64,000 nucleotides of DNA, taken from positions 58,479,501-58,543,500 of the forward strand of contig NW_024466599.1 in NCBI RefSeq assembly GCF_017591425.1. Reading direction: 5' to 3'. Origin of the DNA: Ochotona curzoniae (Eukaryota; Chordata; Mammalia; Lagomorpha; Ochotonidae). The translations under genes and the position numbers were made by a program. Within the stretch, counting starts at the first letter, position 1; every line of letters begins with the position of its first letter. Positions 35,147 to 46,610 of the stretch are shown piece by piece. Under the pieces are notes generated by a model. The model ran no database searches and had not been told where the DNA came from. It saw nothing but the letters and a program-made list of their open reading frames with translations.

Positions 35147-36591
35147 AATTGGAAAGAAGCTAAATGCGTTACTACTAAATTGAACCTTACTTATCATTTA
35201 GCCATCTCTTCATTCTGGAGCCAACAATTTCTCTTTGAGGGACATATTTTCCACCACCCAAAGTAGAAGCAAGTCAGCCAATCATGGTCAGGTACATTGA
35301 AGGAAATGGTACCTCCCTGGGGTGTAAGAGCTCAAGATCCACCAGCCAAAAGCTGTGAAAGGCACATTCTTTAGAAAGCATCACAGTGGCTGGAAGATGA
35401 CAAACACAAACAGGCCTACAGAATGGCTGTTTGTTTTTAATAACTATGATTAAATGGAGCAGTAATGGAATAAAACAGTTCTTAACACGAGTCCCAAGAA
35501 ATGAAGTAAGGTTCTGCAAACCCTTAGATGCAACTGCAAAGCACAAAGAGCGAAGAACGACTTAGGGGTCAATGTGCTGGAGCCTCTCCTACCTAACAAA
35601 CAAATAAGAGTTCTTAATTTTATTTGGCAGGAGATTAATCACATCTGAAACAACAAGAAATTGTGAGCTGTTTCTAAAGCAGATGGAGAGAGGCAACACT
35701 TCGGAATAAGTCTAAAACTCCACCTATCTTGACAAGAGCTTGCTAACCAACTAAAGGATGAGCCTTTTCTCAGAAGGCATGAAAGGGGCTTGCTGGAGTT
35801 GAAGAGAGATCCTCTTAAATAATAAAGCCAGAGACACCACTTAATTAGTGCATGCCTCTCAGGGATAAAAAGGCCTCAGGACAGTCACAGTTCTCAACAT
35901 GATGTCTAGAAATATCAGTTCCCCAAAAGAGGAGAAAAAGGAAAAAAAAAATTACCCAGGTGCCAATTTAAAGAGTTTTCACAACTCTGCAGATTGCTTC
36001 CGTGAGAAATTTTGGAATTCAGTATCCAGCAGAGTAAGACCACTTGGGATATTTATTCTGGCTTTCTGGTATCCAACCAATATAAGAATCAATTTACTTT
36101 CTCTAATTTTATTTTCCTCCAGACTTCAGGTCTTATTAAATCTTGGATACCCCCATACACATTGTGTTACACAAGCCTATCGGTGAGTTGTACATGCCAA
36201 AGAAAATTTATTTAGAAGGGATCTGAGACCTGGACATAAACAACCCAGGAAAGATAGCACTGAGAATTCTAAATACGAAGAATGGATGGTGAGGCTTGAG
36301 GAGGCACAAGATTCTGATTAGAAGAAAAAAATAGGAAAGCAAAGACATTTTGGCTATTTCCCTAGTCACAAAAGCATAGATGTGTTCAAGGTACGAAACT
36401 GGACTGACTAAATTATGTCCTCGCAGATCTAGAGGCAATGGACAGCACCAAATCAGCCAGAGTGAAGAGGGTTATACAAGGAGAGAATACAGCAAAAAAA
36501 ATGGAAGGGTTTGATGGCTTGGGAAGTCAAGTTCTATGACCAATCAATAATGTAGGAAAGTACAGTTCAAATATACAGTTAGTGCCATATA
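35147..36591. other. Unique non-coding DNA
   Basis: No gene or confident repeat is seen. AT-rich single-copy sequence up to the TSD of the composite retroposon. Confidence 0.5.
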
Positions 36592-37656
36592 GCAAACACA
36601 GTAGGTTTTTTTTATTCTTTTTTTTCCTTTTTTTAAAAATTATATTTTGACAATCTTTACATAGTTAATGAGGGTAGAAAGATTCAAGGGCTACAGGAAA
36701 GTGGGTAAGACTATTATTTTTTCCATATTGTTTCCTTTATGTTTAAAGGGGGGTATTAAGGGAGAAGGCCCACCCAATTTCCCACCCTCCCCAGGTCCCG
36801 GATATAGGGTATGCTCTGAGATTCTTGCTCAGGTGGTTTGATATTTCAACAGTTATGAATCGCTGCCAATCTTGCCACTCCAAGCACTATGAGGTCCTTG
36901 AAGAATCCACTGGTTGACATAGTCCATCATAGAGTCTGTTTGCCCTGTATTTCGTTGCCAAGATATAGCTAAGATGGTTGGTTGACCTGTTACATCTTCT
37001 CTCTTTTCTTGGTTAGGGTTCTGAGTCCAGCATTTTGATTGGGGAGATCTCCAAAGAAACTTTGTCTGAGGTGTTCTCAAACCAGATTCTTGTATGTGCT
37101 AGCAAGTATAGGGCCCAGCACAGTCCATCGCCCTGATCAGCTGGTGGTTGCAATTGCTGGGTTGGTTCTGTTTTCACTTCCAACTTCCACTGGAATCAAT
37201 GGGTGTTGCAGTCCAGCCTGGTTCTGCCCAGCACATGCTCGGCCCTCACATAAACCAGTGGGAGCTGCAGCCTAGTTGGAGCGGCCCGCAATAACCCCCA
37301 CCAGGCCTGCCCCCTACCCTTGTTAGCCAGTATGTGTAGCAGTAATCCAGTCTGTCCCACCCCATTCCATCCCAGCCGCTGTCCTAGTTTTCATGCCATC
37401 CCGTGGAAGTGGAAACCCAAGAGGGATGAGCCCACTATTTCCCTCTGAGGCCTCTCCCACTCCCAGATTATGCCCTCTCCAGGTAGTTCCGTGGTTTGAC
37501 TTGATGGAACTAGCCCCCAGTGCCAGCTTCTTGCCGCTGAGGGTAAGCCCAAACAACCCTCACCCACTCTAGTTTTGTTTGCACCAATAGGAATAATCAG
37601 CCCAGCCTGGCTTTTGCCTGATCTAGTCCACATGAGACATACAGGGCAAACACAGT
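36592..37656 (-). mobile_element. Composite VNTR retroposon, copy 2
   Basis: A 1.04-kb minus-strand insertion (36603-37645) between exact 11-bp TSDs, gcaaacacagt (36592-36602 and 37646-37656). Read on the minus strand it has VNTR units (37645 down to about 37090), the conserved 3' domain (about 37090 to 36660) and an A-rich tail (T-runs at 36606-36635). The 3' domain aligns along its whole length with that of copy 1. Examples on minus are 'gtcaaccagtggattcttcaagg' against 'gtcagccagtggattctgaacag', and 'actgttgaaatatcaaa' against 'actgttgaactatcaaa'. It lacks the G-rich head, so it is 5'-truncated or internally contracted. No ORF is present. Confidence 0.82.
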
Positions 37657-37702
37657 TGTGATTGGTATTGGCAAAGTTCCCCAATGTAATGATACTATCA
37701 CC

Positions 37703-38040
37703 TTTTATAAATTTAACTTATTCACTTTGTTATTTGAAATGGAGAGAGAAAGAGAGCAAGTCAGAAAAAGAGAGAGAGAGAGAAAGAGAGAGAAAGAATG
37801 AATCTGCCTGTTTACTCCACAAAAGGCTGCAACTGTCAGGGTTAGGCCAAAACTGAGATGGTTGAATTCGATCTGAGTGTCAAATGTGGCTGAGAGTGAT
37901 CCAAGTGCTTGATCCATCACCCGTCGCTTCCCAGGGACACTATCAGGAAACCAGAATCACAAGCAGATCCAGGACTCAAATTCATGCATTCATCCCAAGG
38001 ACATCCCAAATGACGTCTTAACTGCTATGACACTTGCCCA
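37703..38040 (-). mobile_element. Old CSINE, antisense
   Basis: The tail complement 'taaatttaacttattcactttgttatttgaaatgg' is followed by a GA-rich zone to 37800, a diverged body and a head complement 'gctatgacacttgccc'. It lies about 50 bp from composite retroposon copy 2. Confidence 0.78.
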
Positions 38041-41000
38041 TCATGACTGTCAGCATTAAACACCACCAAGTATTAGTACCTGTACTTATTCCAGTCATTT
38101 TACATGTATTTGAACTGTATGCATATTATAAGAGCTTTTGAACTTCACCAAGCTCTTAAAGATTTCATCTTCCTTTACAAAATTTTTCTTCACTACAGTT
38201 CTCATTCTAACTTTGACCACTTCACTTTCATTGCCACTCCCTGCTAAACCCATCCCTTAAGTATGCATGTTTTCTGGACTTCTATTCTTGACATTTTCTT
38301 CTCCCTTGGTATTTACACGATTTATAATCCAATAAATGTAAGGGTTACACTTCATATCCACAGAGCAGAAAGAAATTCCTAATCACCTTCCAAATCTAGA
38401 TAACAGCAGCAAGTATCAAGGTTGTGATTCTATCTGGTCTACTTCATTTATTGCTTCTTAATACATTTTTTTTTTCCTAGCAGTGACTCCCCACCCAATT
38501 CACAGATTCACATGTCTGTGGACAAGTGCTATTCCTTATGTTCGTGTGCTTTCTTCAGTCACGCATTGAACCTATAACTCTCATTAAAGTAGCCCTTAGA
38601 CTTGAGTTTCATGAGTCATTTGAGTTTCCTGTTAAAAAGCACATTCTGATCTTCAACCTCCCACCTCCAGAGATTATGATGATTCAAAAGGCATTTGAAA
38701 CCTGTATTTTAATATGCAATTCCAGTAACTTCATATTTGAAAGAACGTACAGATTTGAATAGGATATGTATTTTAAGCTTCCATATAGAAATGTGATTGT
38801 GCCAGGAATAATGGGTCTGTCTCTGGTTTCTTTGCCTTTCTTGGTAATGGTATGGTACATAGTGTAGAGCTCGGTAAGTGATGCATTGAGATCCAATGAC
38901 ACAGTTCCCACTTAGACTGTAAAAACCTGTGCAGAGATAACAGGTGGGATTTTCGTTTAGAAGACACACTAAGGCACCAAAGGACTTGGTCCCTGTCATG
39001 CAGTCTTGATTCCCAGAGATTCTGTAATTAGCTGTTTAATGTTCATGATTCAGAGCTAAGACTGGAACAATAACCAACCAACCCTTTCCTTCAGATGAAA
39101 TTTGCTGCTCACAAGTGTTTCTTGACTTAACATTATGCCTGATAAATCCAAGTGGATTTTCCAGTGTTTGGCAGGCTGCAGAAAACATTGCATTTATGAT
39201 ATATGCTTTGGCATTGCAACATCAGCACCAGCTAACTTCTGGTTTTGACGTCCTAAGAGCCTTCTGCATTTTTGGAAACAAAACTGCCCAATATAATCTA
39301 TTTTTGCCTTTGTAGTGGTTTTGCAAAACCCTTATATGCAATTCTCTGCTTATCTGCTATATTCCAGTTATACCGAATCCATCAGTTAAGGTTTTATTAA
39401 ACAGGTTATTTCTGTACTAGTGAAATGTTAATTTAATTGCACCAATACCTTTGAGAAAGACAGTCCAATCAATACAATTGTATTATATATGTACACTAAA
39501 ATGTACTTTGCTAATTCCAATAGCAAACTAAAAACAGTAGCAGTTGATAGCAATTTAGACTTGCTTTACAATAACTCCCTTACTTCTCAGCCCTTTTAAA
39601 GGAATCCTTCCAAGATCATTCAGAAGTAGGGTATTCAATGAGCTCTCACACTGTCATCTCATTTTGACAGCTGGAAAACAGCTGTTTAGGGAAATGGAAG
39701 AAATGAGATCACATGAATTTCTCACCCTTAAGAAATGATTACTAAACAGCATAATTCTATCAACTAATTGTTCAATCAGCAAATGGGATTCTGTCTGAAT
39801 TCTGTCTCACAGAAAGGAAAATATTATGTGAAGTATTGAAATACTAGGTATTACACAGCCCTGGAACTAAAGAAGATCCCCATTGACCTGGAGAAGCAAA
39901 ATATATAGAAGAAATAATCATCGAAATTTGCTTACAACTTTAATGTTCTAGTCAAGACTTCAAAATGGGATATCTTAAAGAAGCACTTACTTGGCTTTTA
40001 GATTAACGAAACAGTTGTCATAGGTGTCAAGGTTTTGCTAGTCTCTCAATCCTTAGAGAAGGGACAGGAACTTAAACACTGAGTGGCACGCAGAATTTAG
40101 ATGGGACAAAGAAAGAATATGTGAGAATTTGGTCACACAAGAAGTTTTGTGGATATGTCTAGATATTCAGCCACTGCTTAAAATCCTTCAAATTAAAGAA
40201 TGATTCTGGAAAAGGCAAGTGAAGAAAGTGCAGCGGAAACACACAAGTATCTCAGAAACTTTGTAATGAATAAAGTTAAAATTTACTGCCAACGTTTTGA
40301 AAAAATATGTATAAGAAGTATGACAAAGTTTATGTCAATGTATATTATGAAAAATTAGGCATGAATTTGAAAATTTTTCAGAGCCAAATTTATATGTAAT
40401 TTTACTTTCCACAAAATGTTTGAAGTACCTTGTAATAATAAATTACTTCACATACTGTTTCCCCAAACACATGCTATTAAAACAAATGATTATGCTCTGA
40501 TTTTATAATTTACAAAGGATCTCATGTTTATCAATGACCAGGATAGATGGCAGAGTTCATTCACAAAGAAATTGCAAACAGAAGAGCTTATTCAAAACAC
40601 CACAGCCATCATAAGTTATTCCCAGAAACCTGAAGTAATAACAGCACATTTTCAGTTCAGCTGCACTGGCTTTCCAAAACAATTGCTGCCTTGAGATAAT
40701 GAATTCAAAAAGGGGAACTCAAGTGTGAACATTCTGCAAGGCTCAGCAGTGTGGAAAATCCTTTTGTGCACATTATAATTTTCTGTTTGTTTTAACTCTG
40801 CACAGTTAAAACGCCTGCTTTGTCACCTGAACACAAGCTGGGTTTAGGGGCAGGTGAAGAATTTCCCACCTGCCTCCCACCTGTAGGCACACAAGAGTTT
40901 CCAAGGTACTGTCCTCATTTATCTTCTGAGATGTGTGATCTGGTGTGGAATTGGCAACAGGAAATCACAGTCTTTCTCCTTGAGCACCATGCTGAGGATG

Positions 41001-41284
41001 GCTGATTCTTCATTTTCTGTGATAGATCTTAATGGCCCTCATGCCTTGGGTGCAATCCTCTTTACATCCCAGTAACATTCCATCTGGCGTACCCCAAGAG
41101 CTGGGGGACAGGAGGCTTTAAGAAGAGTTCATTCTGGGGACAACTCATCAAAGAGTCAGAATCAGCATTTTACAAGTAGAACTCTGACTTCTACTTTCTG
41201 TCCTTACTTCCTTTCTAAATATTAATGCCAAATACATAAAATCATTGTCATGGATACTGGCAAGCACAAGAACCCTGATGCTAA
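38041..41284. other. Mostly unique non-coding DNA
   Basis: No gene. About 40290-40435 carries a diverged copy of the inverted-repeat DNA transposon family ('attatgaaaaattaggcatgaatttgaaaatttttcagagcc...ccacaaaatgtttgaag'). Stretches at 39110-39360 and 40540-40810 are repeat-free and balanced in composition. Confidence 0.5.
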
Positions 41285-41430
41285 AACTGCATCAAAATCT
41301 TAATCTGGGTTATAACCCTTGGGAAAGTTACTTATTTTATCTCCAGAGGAGTGATAATCATTCAATGGCACAGAACTGAAGATTAGATTTAGCAAGATAT
41401 ATTATGAAAATATTGTACCTGGCAGTCTTG
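41285..41430 (+). mobile_element. MIR fragment, sense
   Basis: The wording 'taacccttgggaaagttacttattttatctccagagg...gataatcattcaatggcacagaactg...tattgtacctggc' follows the MIR order on the plus strand (CORE and 3' part). Ancient and diverged. Confidence 0.6.
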
Positions 41431-41489
41431 TAACAAAGATGTATTCCCTTTTTACTATATCTCTTGCTGGATAGTTATTGAAAATGTCA

Positions 41490-41795
41490 TGTAAGGAGCC
41501 AGTATTGGGGTGCATTGGGGTTTAAACTCCCTCTTGGAATGCCGGCATCTCATACTGGAGAGCTGCTTTAAGCCATGATTGTTCGGCTTCTCATTCAGCT
41601 TCCTGCTTAAGCACCTGGGAAAGTAGTGGATAATGTCTAAATGCTTGGTTCTTCTTTTGCTATGCACACAGGAGACTTGGCTGGGATTTCAGGCTCCTGC
41701 CTTTGGCCTGGTTGAGTCCTGACTTTCGTAAGCATGTTGAGAGTGTACCAGCAGATGGAAAATTTCTTTCTCTCCTCTTGCTGTATAACAGACAC
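41490..41795 (+). mobile_element. Old CSINE, sense
   Basis: The head 'gtaaggagccagtattggggtgcattgg' is followed by 'gaatgccggcatctcatactggagagctgc', 'cacctgggaaagtagtggataatg', 'ctggctggg...aggctcctgcctttggcctgg'-like wording and a CT-rich end. It is strongly diverged and has no clear A-tail. Confidence 0.75.
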
Positions 41796-43754
41796 ATCTT
41801 TTGATACACATCTTGTGTGTGCTCTGAACTTCATCTACAACTTCAAAATGATGAATGACTTAATGAAGACATCTATTAATAAGACATATATATTGAGTAA
41901 CATCTAAGGATCCTCATACTTGGCTAGACTGTATAAGGAATTCTGAAAAACATTATGCCTAGTGTTTTGCTTATATCCTGACCAAAATTTGTTTAATTAA
42001 ATGCATGAATGACACATGGCTCATGGATAAATGAACGAGGAAGCTGTTTGAGGAGGATTTTCAGGTCTGTTCTATTCTCAGGGGTTATTAGTACATGCTA
42101 TGGCATCCCCCGGTTTGGTCAATATGTTTTAGAGGTAGGATAACAGATCAAAACTACATCAGATCCCACCTACTTAACTTTTCTGCCTCTTAAGGGCTTT
42201 TAAGTTCTGTTCCATCCCTACGTCATGATGCTTCAATTTAAGTAGGAATTGCTGGATTTGTTGGCATAATACTTAATACCTTTTGAAGACCTTTCTCACA
42301 CTCATTGCAAAGATCATCTGGAAAATGTCCATAGCATCCAAACATTCTCTCTCCCTCTCCTTCCCTCCCTACCTCTCCTCCTCTTTCCCTCTTTCTCCCT
42401 CTCTCTCTTACACACACATACATACACATACACGAGCCATCAGTTGCTCTAAATCACCAAAGGACTTGGTGTTCTGGTTAAGTCTATTTGCTTTGATTTG
42501 CTGTTCTGTCTCCAACAATGTGTGCCTTAATAAAGCATAGGTAAAGTGACCAAAAATACATAGAAGTAAGTGTAAGTGATTGAGTTAGTGTATTCTGCTA
42601 TGGTAGTTTAGATGGTTTGATGAGAGACTGGCTTATGTGACAAATATGACAGAATAGTACATTTTCTACACTTAAATGAATGGATTTCTTTATTCACTTT
42701 GTTAATCCTGAAATTAAAGACTACACATAGTCAAATGAAAACAGCACTAATCTAGGTTCTAGAAGATTCCATATTGGCCCCATCTAGAACAATGAACTAG
42801 ATCTCAAACAGGAGGTCCTATTCTTAGGTCCTCTTGAGGTGTCACCTAGATTCTGACTGTGAGTGTCCCTGCCATATCTCCTTCCTCTTTCTCCCTTTAT
42901 CTGTCTGTGCAACCATCTATACCCTCTCTCTCTCTCTCTCTCCTCTATTTCTCTCTTGTTCCTACCTTCCTTCTTTTTTTTTTTTTTTTGGCATTAAGTG
43001 CAGAGACTTTTATAAGGGAACTCTTGGATAGAAGTTGTACTTATAAAATACATGAACAAAGATCAACTTTACTTGATAACTACCTTTCCTCCTCCTTTAC
43101 AGTTCAAGAGTTCAGATAAAAGTATAATCTGAGAGTTACTGGAACAGATGACTTCTAATATGTAAGATTCTACCAGGCAATATGATTCTAAGGTATTTAA
43201 AATTAGATAAATGCAACAGATGGTTCTGTCCAAAGCCTGAGTTGGCCTCCTTACACTCTCATCCTACTCTGATAAATTGGGTTTTGTATAGACAGTCAGA
43301 TTCTGAATCAGTTCACATGCCTGGGAGCAGTTGCTAGTAATTCCTTACATAAAAATTTGCCCCCAGAACAAACATCTGTGAAATGAAAGTCAAACTACCT
43401 CTGCTTTCCTTCTTGTCTACAAAATAGGAAATAGAACCAAAATTACAAACCATGTTAACTTATTATTCTATGGATGTAACCATGATAACACACAAATTTT
43501 TCTTGAGTTCCCAGGAATCTCACAGAGTATATAATTCCTGTCAACATAAGGCCAGTAGTGTTGGAAAGCAAAGCACTTTCCTACTTTATGCAGCCCAAAT
43601 CTTTTTTTCTTTGAGACGTAGCCAAAGATAAGAGGCTATATTTGATGCAGATGTCCATACAGGCTAGATTCATGTTCCCTAAATAATTCAAATAAAAAGA
43701 TAGCTAGAATATAAAGAAACTGGGACTCTCAGTTGAGGATTTATGAAATAATAC
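41796..43754. other. Non-coding DNA with pyrimidine-rich tracts
   Basis: No gene. Low-complexity tracts are CT-rich 42342-42412 running into (CA)-rich 42412-42434, (CT)n at 42923-42945 and a T-run of 16 at 42974-42989. Confidence 0.55.
42342..42434. repeat. CT-rich then CA-rich low-complexity tract
   Basis: About 70 bases of almost pure pyrimidine on the plus strand merge into ACACAT-type repeats. It may be a decayed compound microsatellite. Confidence 0.9.
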
Positions 43755-43759
43755 AACCT

Positions 43760-44065
43760 ATGCCTGGAGGAGTAGCCTAGCAGCTAAAGTCTTTGCATTG
43801 AATGTGTCAGGATCCCATATTGGCACTGGCTCTAATACAGGTAGCCTTGCTTCCCATCCAGCTCCCAGCTTGTGGCTTGGGGAAATAGTTGAGGACGGGC
43901 CAAAGCCTTGGGACCCTGCACCCAAGTGGGAGACCTGGTGGAAGATCCTGGCTCCTGGTTTCAGATCAGCTCAGCTCTGGCCATTGTGGCCACTTGAGGA
44001 GTAAGTCATCAGAGGGAAGATCTTCCTCTCTATCGCTCCTCCTCTCTGTATAACACCTCTTTGGA
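43760..44065 (+). mobile_element. CSINE, sense
   Basis: Head 'gcctggaggagtagcctagcagctaaag', 'aggatcccatattggcactgg', body ('ttgggaccctgcacccaagtgggagacc') and CT-rich 3' zone ('cttcctctctatcgctcctcctctctg'). The A-tail is missing or decayed. Closest in style to the copy at 30102. Confidence 0.9.
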
Positions 44066-44189
44066 CAAGATTTTGGCAATTCCTTAAGAAATTTTTTTAT
44101 ATACAGCTTTCATTTGGTATTGCTCTTACTGAAAATATGTTCATCCAGGAATTCTGTGCCTTTGTATTTAGCTAGGAGTTGTGAAAGCA

Positions 44190-44680
44190 AAGATGGGGAG
44201 AACAAAGGTTCATAGCAACTTTATTTGCAACAACCTCAAACTAGAAACATCTGCAATGTCCACTGTCAGGTGAATGAGTAAACAAACTGCAGTATATCCA
44301 CATGATAGAATGCCACTCAGCAGGGGGAAAATATGCTATGAATACATGATGCAATAGGGATGACTCTTACAGACAATTATATTTGTGGGAAGAAGATAAG
44401 CACAAAAAGCATATATTATCCAATGCTATCTACAGAAAAGTCTAGAAAACACATCTTAATTTACAGGAACAGAAAACAGAGGAGTGATTGCTTGGGGAAG
44501 GCCATGCAATAGTACAGGGAGAAGGGAACAGAAATGGTGTAAGGAAGCTTTAAGCAGTAACAGATCTGGTCATCATCTTGCTTATGGTGATGACTTCATG
44601 ACAACCACAAATTGAAAGACTTACCAGATTATGCTCTTAGAATATGCACAGTTCATTAGAAGTCAATTATATATCCATAA
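44190..44680 (+). mobile_element. L1M-type 3' region, sense
   Basis: The plus strand shows 'ttcatagcaactttatttgcaacaacctcaaactagaaac', 'tgaatgagtaaacaaactgcagtatatccac', 'atagaatgccactcagcaggg' and 'ttacaggaacagaaaacagaggagtgattgcttgggg'. These are terminal L1 words common to old mammalian L1M elements. No coding capacity. Confidence 0.85.
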
Positions 44681-44718
44681 AACTGGTAAGGGAACAAGAA
44701 GAGGTCTTAGACAAAAAA

Positions 44719-45157
44719 GGATAATGTCCCGACCTGCAGGACATGACGCTCTAACCCTGAGGGTGGACTGAGAATGCTGGGAATGCCGGGCCGCTAGCCC
44801 AAGAAACACACGGACACACAAACTTGATGGGAAAGAGTGCCTCTTGCTCTTTATTTTACTCCTCATATATATACCTTCTTCTTTAGGGGAGGAGGGAAAG
44901 GAGGGGGGTTTCTAGGAAGTAATTATCCTCATTGAAGCAGGGGAGGAACTAATCATCTATATTGAAACAGGGGAGGAACTAATTATTTGAACAGGAACAA
45001 GGATGGAGGTTCTATTCCACTTGCTTTACACAGGATGTTCCGGCCCAATATCCTGCTTGCTGTGGCCTTGCTTGCCCAAGGCAGGCTTTGCAATGCAACA
45101 GGCTGATCAGGCATGCCAAGTCTAAGGCCCATAAGTCCATGGCTCCTAACAGGATAA
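44719..45157 (-). mobile_element. Class II ERV solo LTR with perfect 6-bp TSD
   Basis: A complete 427-bp LTR (44725-45151) on the minus strand that begins TGTTAGGAGCC and ends GGTCGGGACA, i.e. TG...CA. It is bounded by the identical hexamer ggataa at 44719-44724 and 45152-45157; 6-bp duplications are characteristic of class II (ERVK/IAP-like) proviruses. On the minus strand a TATA-like run (44865-44873) is followed closely by an AATAAA poly-A signal (44850-44855), giving a short R. The U3 has a 26-bp direct repeat at 30-bp spacing (44931-44956 and 44961-44986). No internal retroviral sequence adjoins it, so this is a solo LTR left by recombination. Confidence 0.93.
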
Positions 45158-46379
45158 CTAAAGACATTCTGTCATGGGGTACAGAACGAGTCCCATAAAG
45201 ATTGTTTCTGATCACCACTTTAATAAAGATCCAAACCAAAGAACATGGTTGTGCTTGAAAAGGGATATCAATAATGCAACTTATAATTGGAACATGTTAC
45301 TCTTTTCTCTGAACAGCTTGGCTAACAATTGTTATGTCAACCTCCAGTTCTTGAGCCTTGTTCTGATCTGGGGCAAGCCTGAAACTGCTCTGTACTGTCT
45401 TCCACAGCAATTTCCCTGGCCTCCGCTGTTTCCTCACCTTCTATCCTCCAGAGGTGCATGAGAACTGAAAGGCTTGGCACTCGTGCCAGCATGGTCATTC
45501 TGCTTCATCTAGTGAGGTCCCTATGAAATGAAAAAGCGGTACCCACCCAGAGTCATCACTGAGAGCAGGGGCAGGTGTAGCACAATGAACGACCATCTTG
45601 GCTGCTGTGTCCACTCTGCTGCTCAGTCTTGCTATGTAGATAGGGGAGACATCTGGGGAGATGGAAATCAACTCTGAACAGCAAATGCTGTGGTTGGATT
45701 TGACACTTAGACCAGGACGGCCAAAACAGATGTAAACGTTTTCTGCCACGGTGAGACATGAAAAGACCACAGGAGGCTGGCACCTTTGATTTGGCTCTCC
45801 CAGCACCAACAGAGAAGCCAGCAGCACTGGGCTATTTTTAATGTTCAAAGAGCCCAGCAAAAGATTTATGACTACAAATATGTAGCGTGGGAGAGATAAA
45901 TTGAAGCTGGGTTCTCCCAGTTCGAACAGAGGAGTCAGCCTGCCAGCCTGGTCAATAAAGTATTTAAGCCCTGAGTGCTGTGTGGGCTGTCATAGATTAA
46001 AATTTGAAAATCTTTTATGGTGTAACAAGGTCCTTAATTATAACTCTGGGCTTTGGATCATTTGCAGGTTGTGCAAACAGCAAGAGTTATGCCACAGTGA
46101 ACATCCTTGAATACAATAGCCTTTAAATCCAATGTTCATGAGAGAAAACACTAAATTCCTAAGTTCAAAATTATGTTTTTAGAGTTAAGGAAACTGAAAG
46201 GTGCATATAAAAAAATCTTCTCCTGTCGCAATTATACTTGATATTATTTCATTTTGATACGGGATTCAGAGAATCTTAGAAGCGGGCCAAAGTTTCAAGG
46301 TAGTTTTGATTTCAACCTTTTTCCTCTGTCACTCAAAATTGTTAGAACATCCACTTTCTTTTTGAAATTTAAGATGCAT
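45158..46379. other. Unique non-coding DNA
   Basis: No gene is recognised. The 121-codon minus-strand frame at 45495-45860 has no identifiable domain. The stretch 45960-46090 ('gtgtaacaaggtccttaattataactctgggc...') is low in repeats and may be conserved. Confidence 0.45.
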
Positions 46380-46610
46380 CATAATTTCACTGCTGTGGGG
46401 TGCAGCTGCTGATTGACTTATTTAGGTGACACTTACGAGATCAATAACCTATCCCAGATCAAGAGATTTTGATCTATAACTTACAGGGCTTAATTAGCCA
46501 AATATTTAGCTGTCATCAACAGATGATGACAAAATAGTCTTGATTCCTGAAGACTGATGGCATTGACCTAAAGCCATGTAATTAGGTGATTTCAGAATGC
46601 CTTACCACAG
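46380..46610. promoter_or_regulatory. Candidate conserved non-coding element
   Basis: A repeat-free stretch of balanced composition. It holds two TAATTAG homeodomain-type cores (46491-46497, 46579-46585), a TGATTGAC PBX/MEIS-like site (46410-46417) and a CAGATG E-box (46520-46525) within about 180 bp. Motif clustering of this kind is typical of developmental enhancers in gene deserts. These short motifs also occur by chance, and no comparison between species was possible, so this is a suggestion only. Confidence 0.25.

Noticed and set aside
42342..42434. Pyrimidine-rich tract as a splice acceptor of an exon
   Set aside because: Far longer than a polypyrimidine tract and grades into CA repeats; no coding frame follows.
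45495..45860. 121-codon minus-strand frame
   Set aside because: No domain or homologue recognised and no adjoining exons; probably chance.
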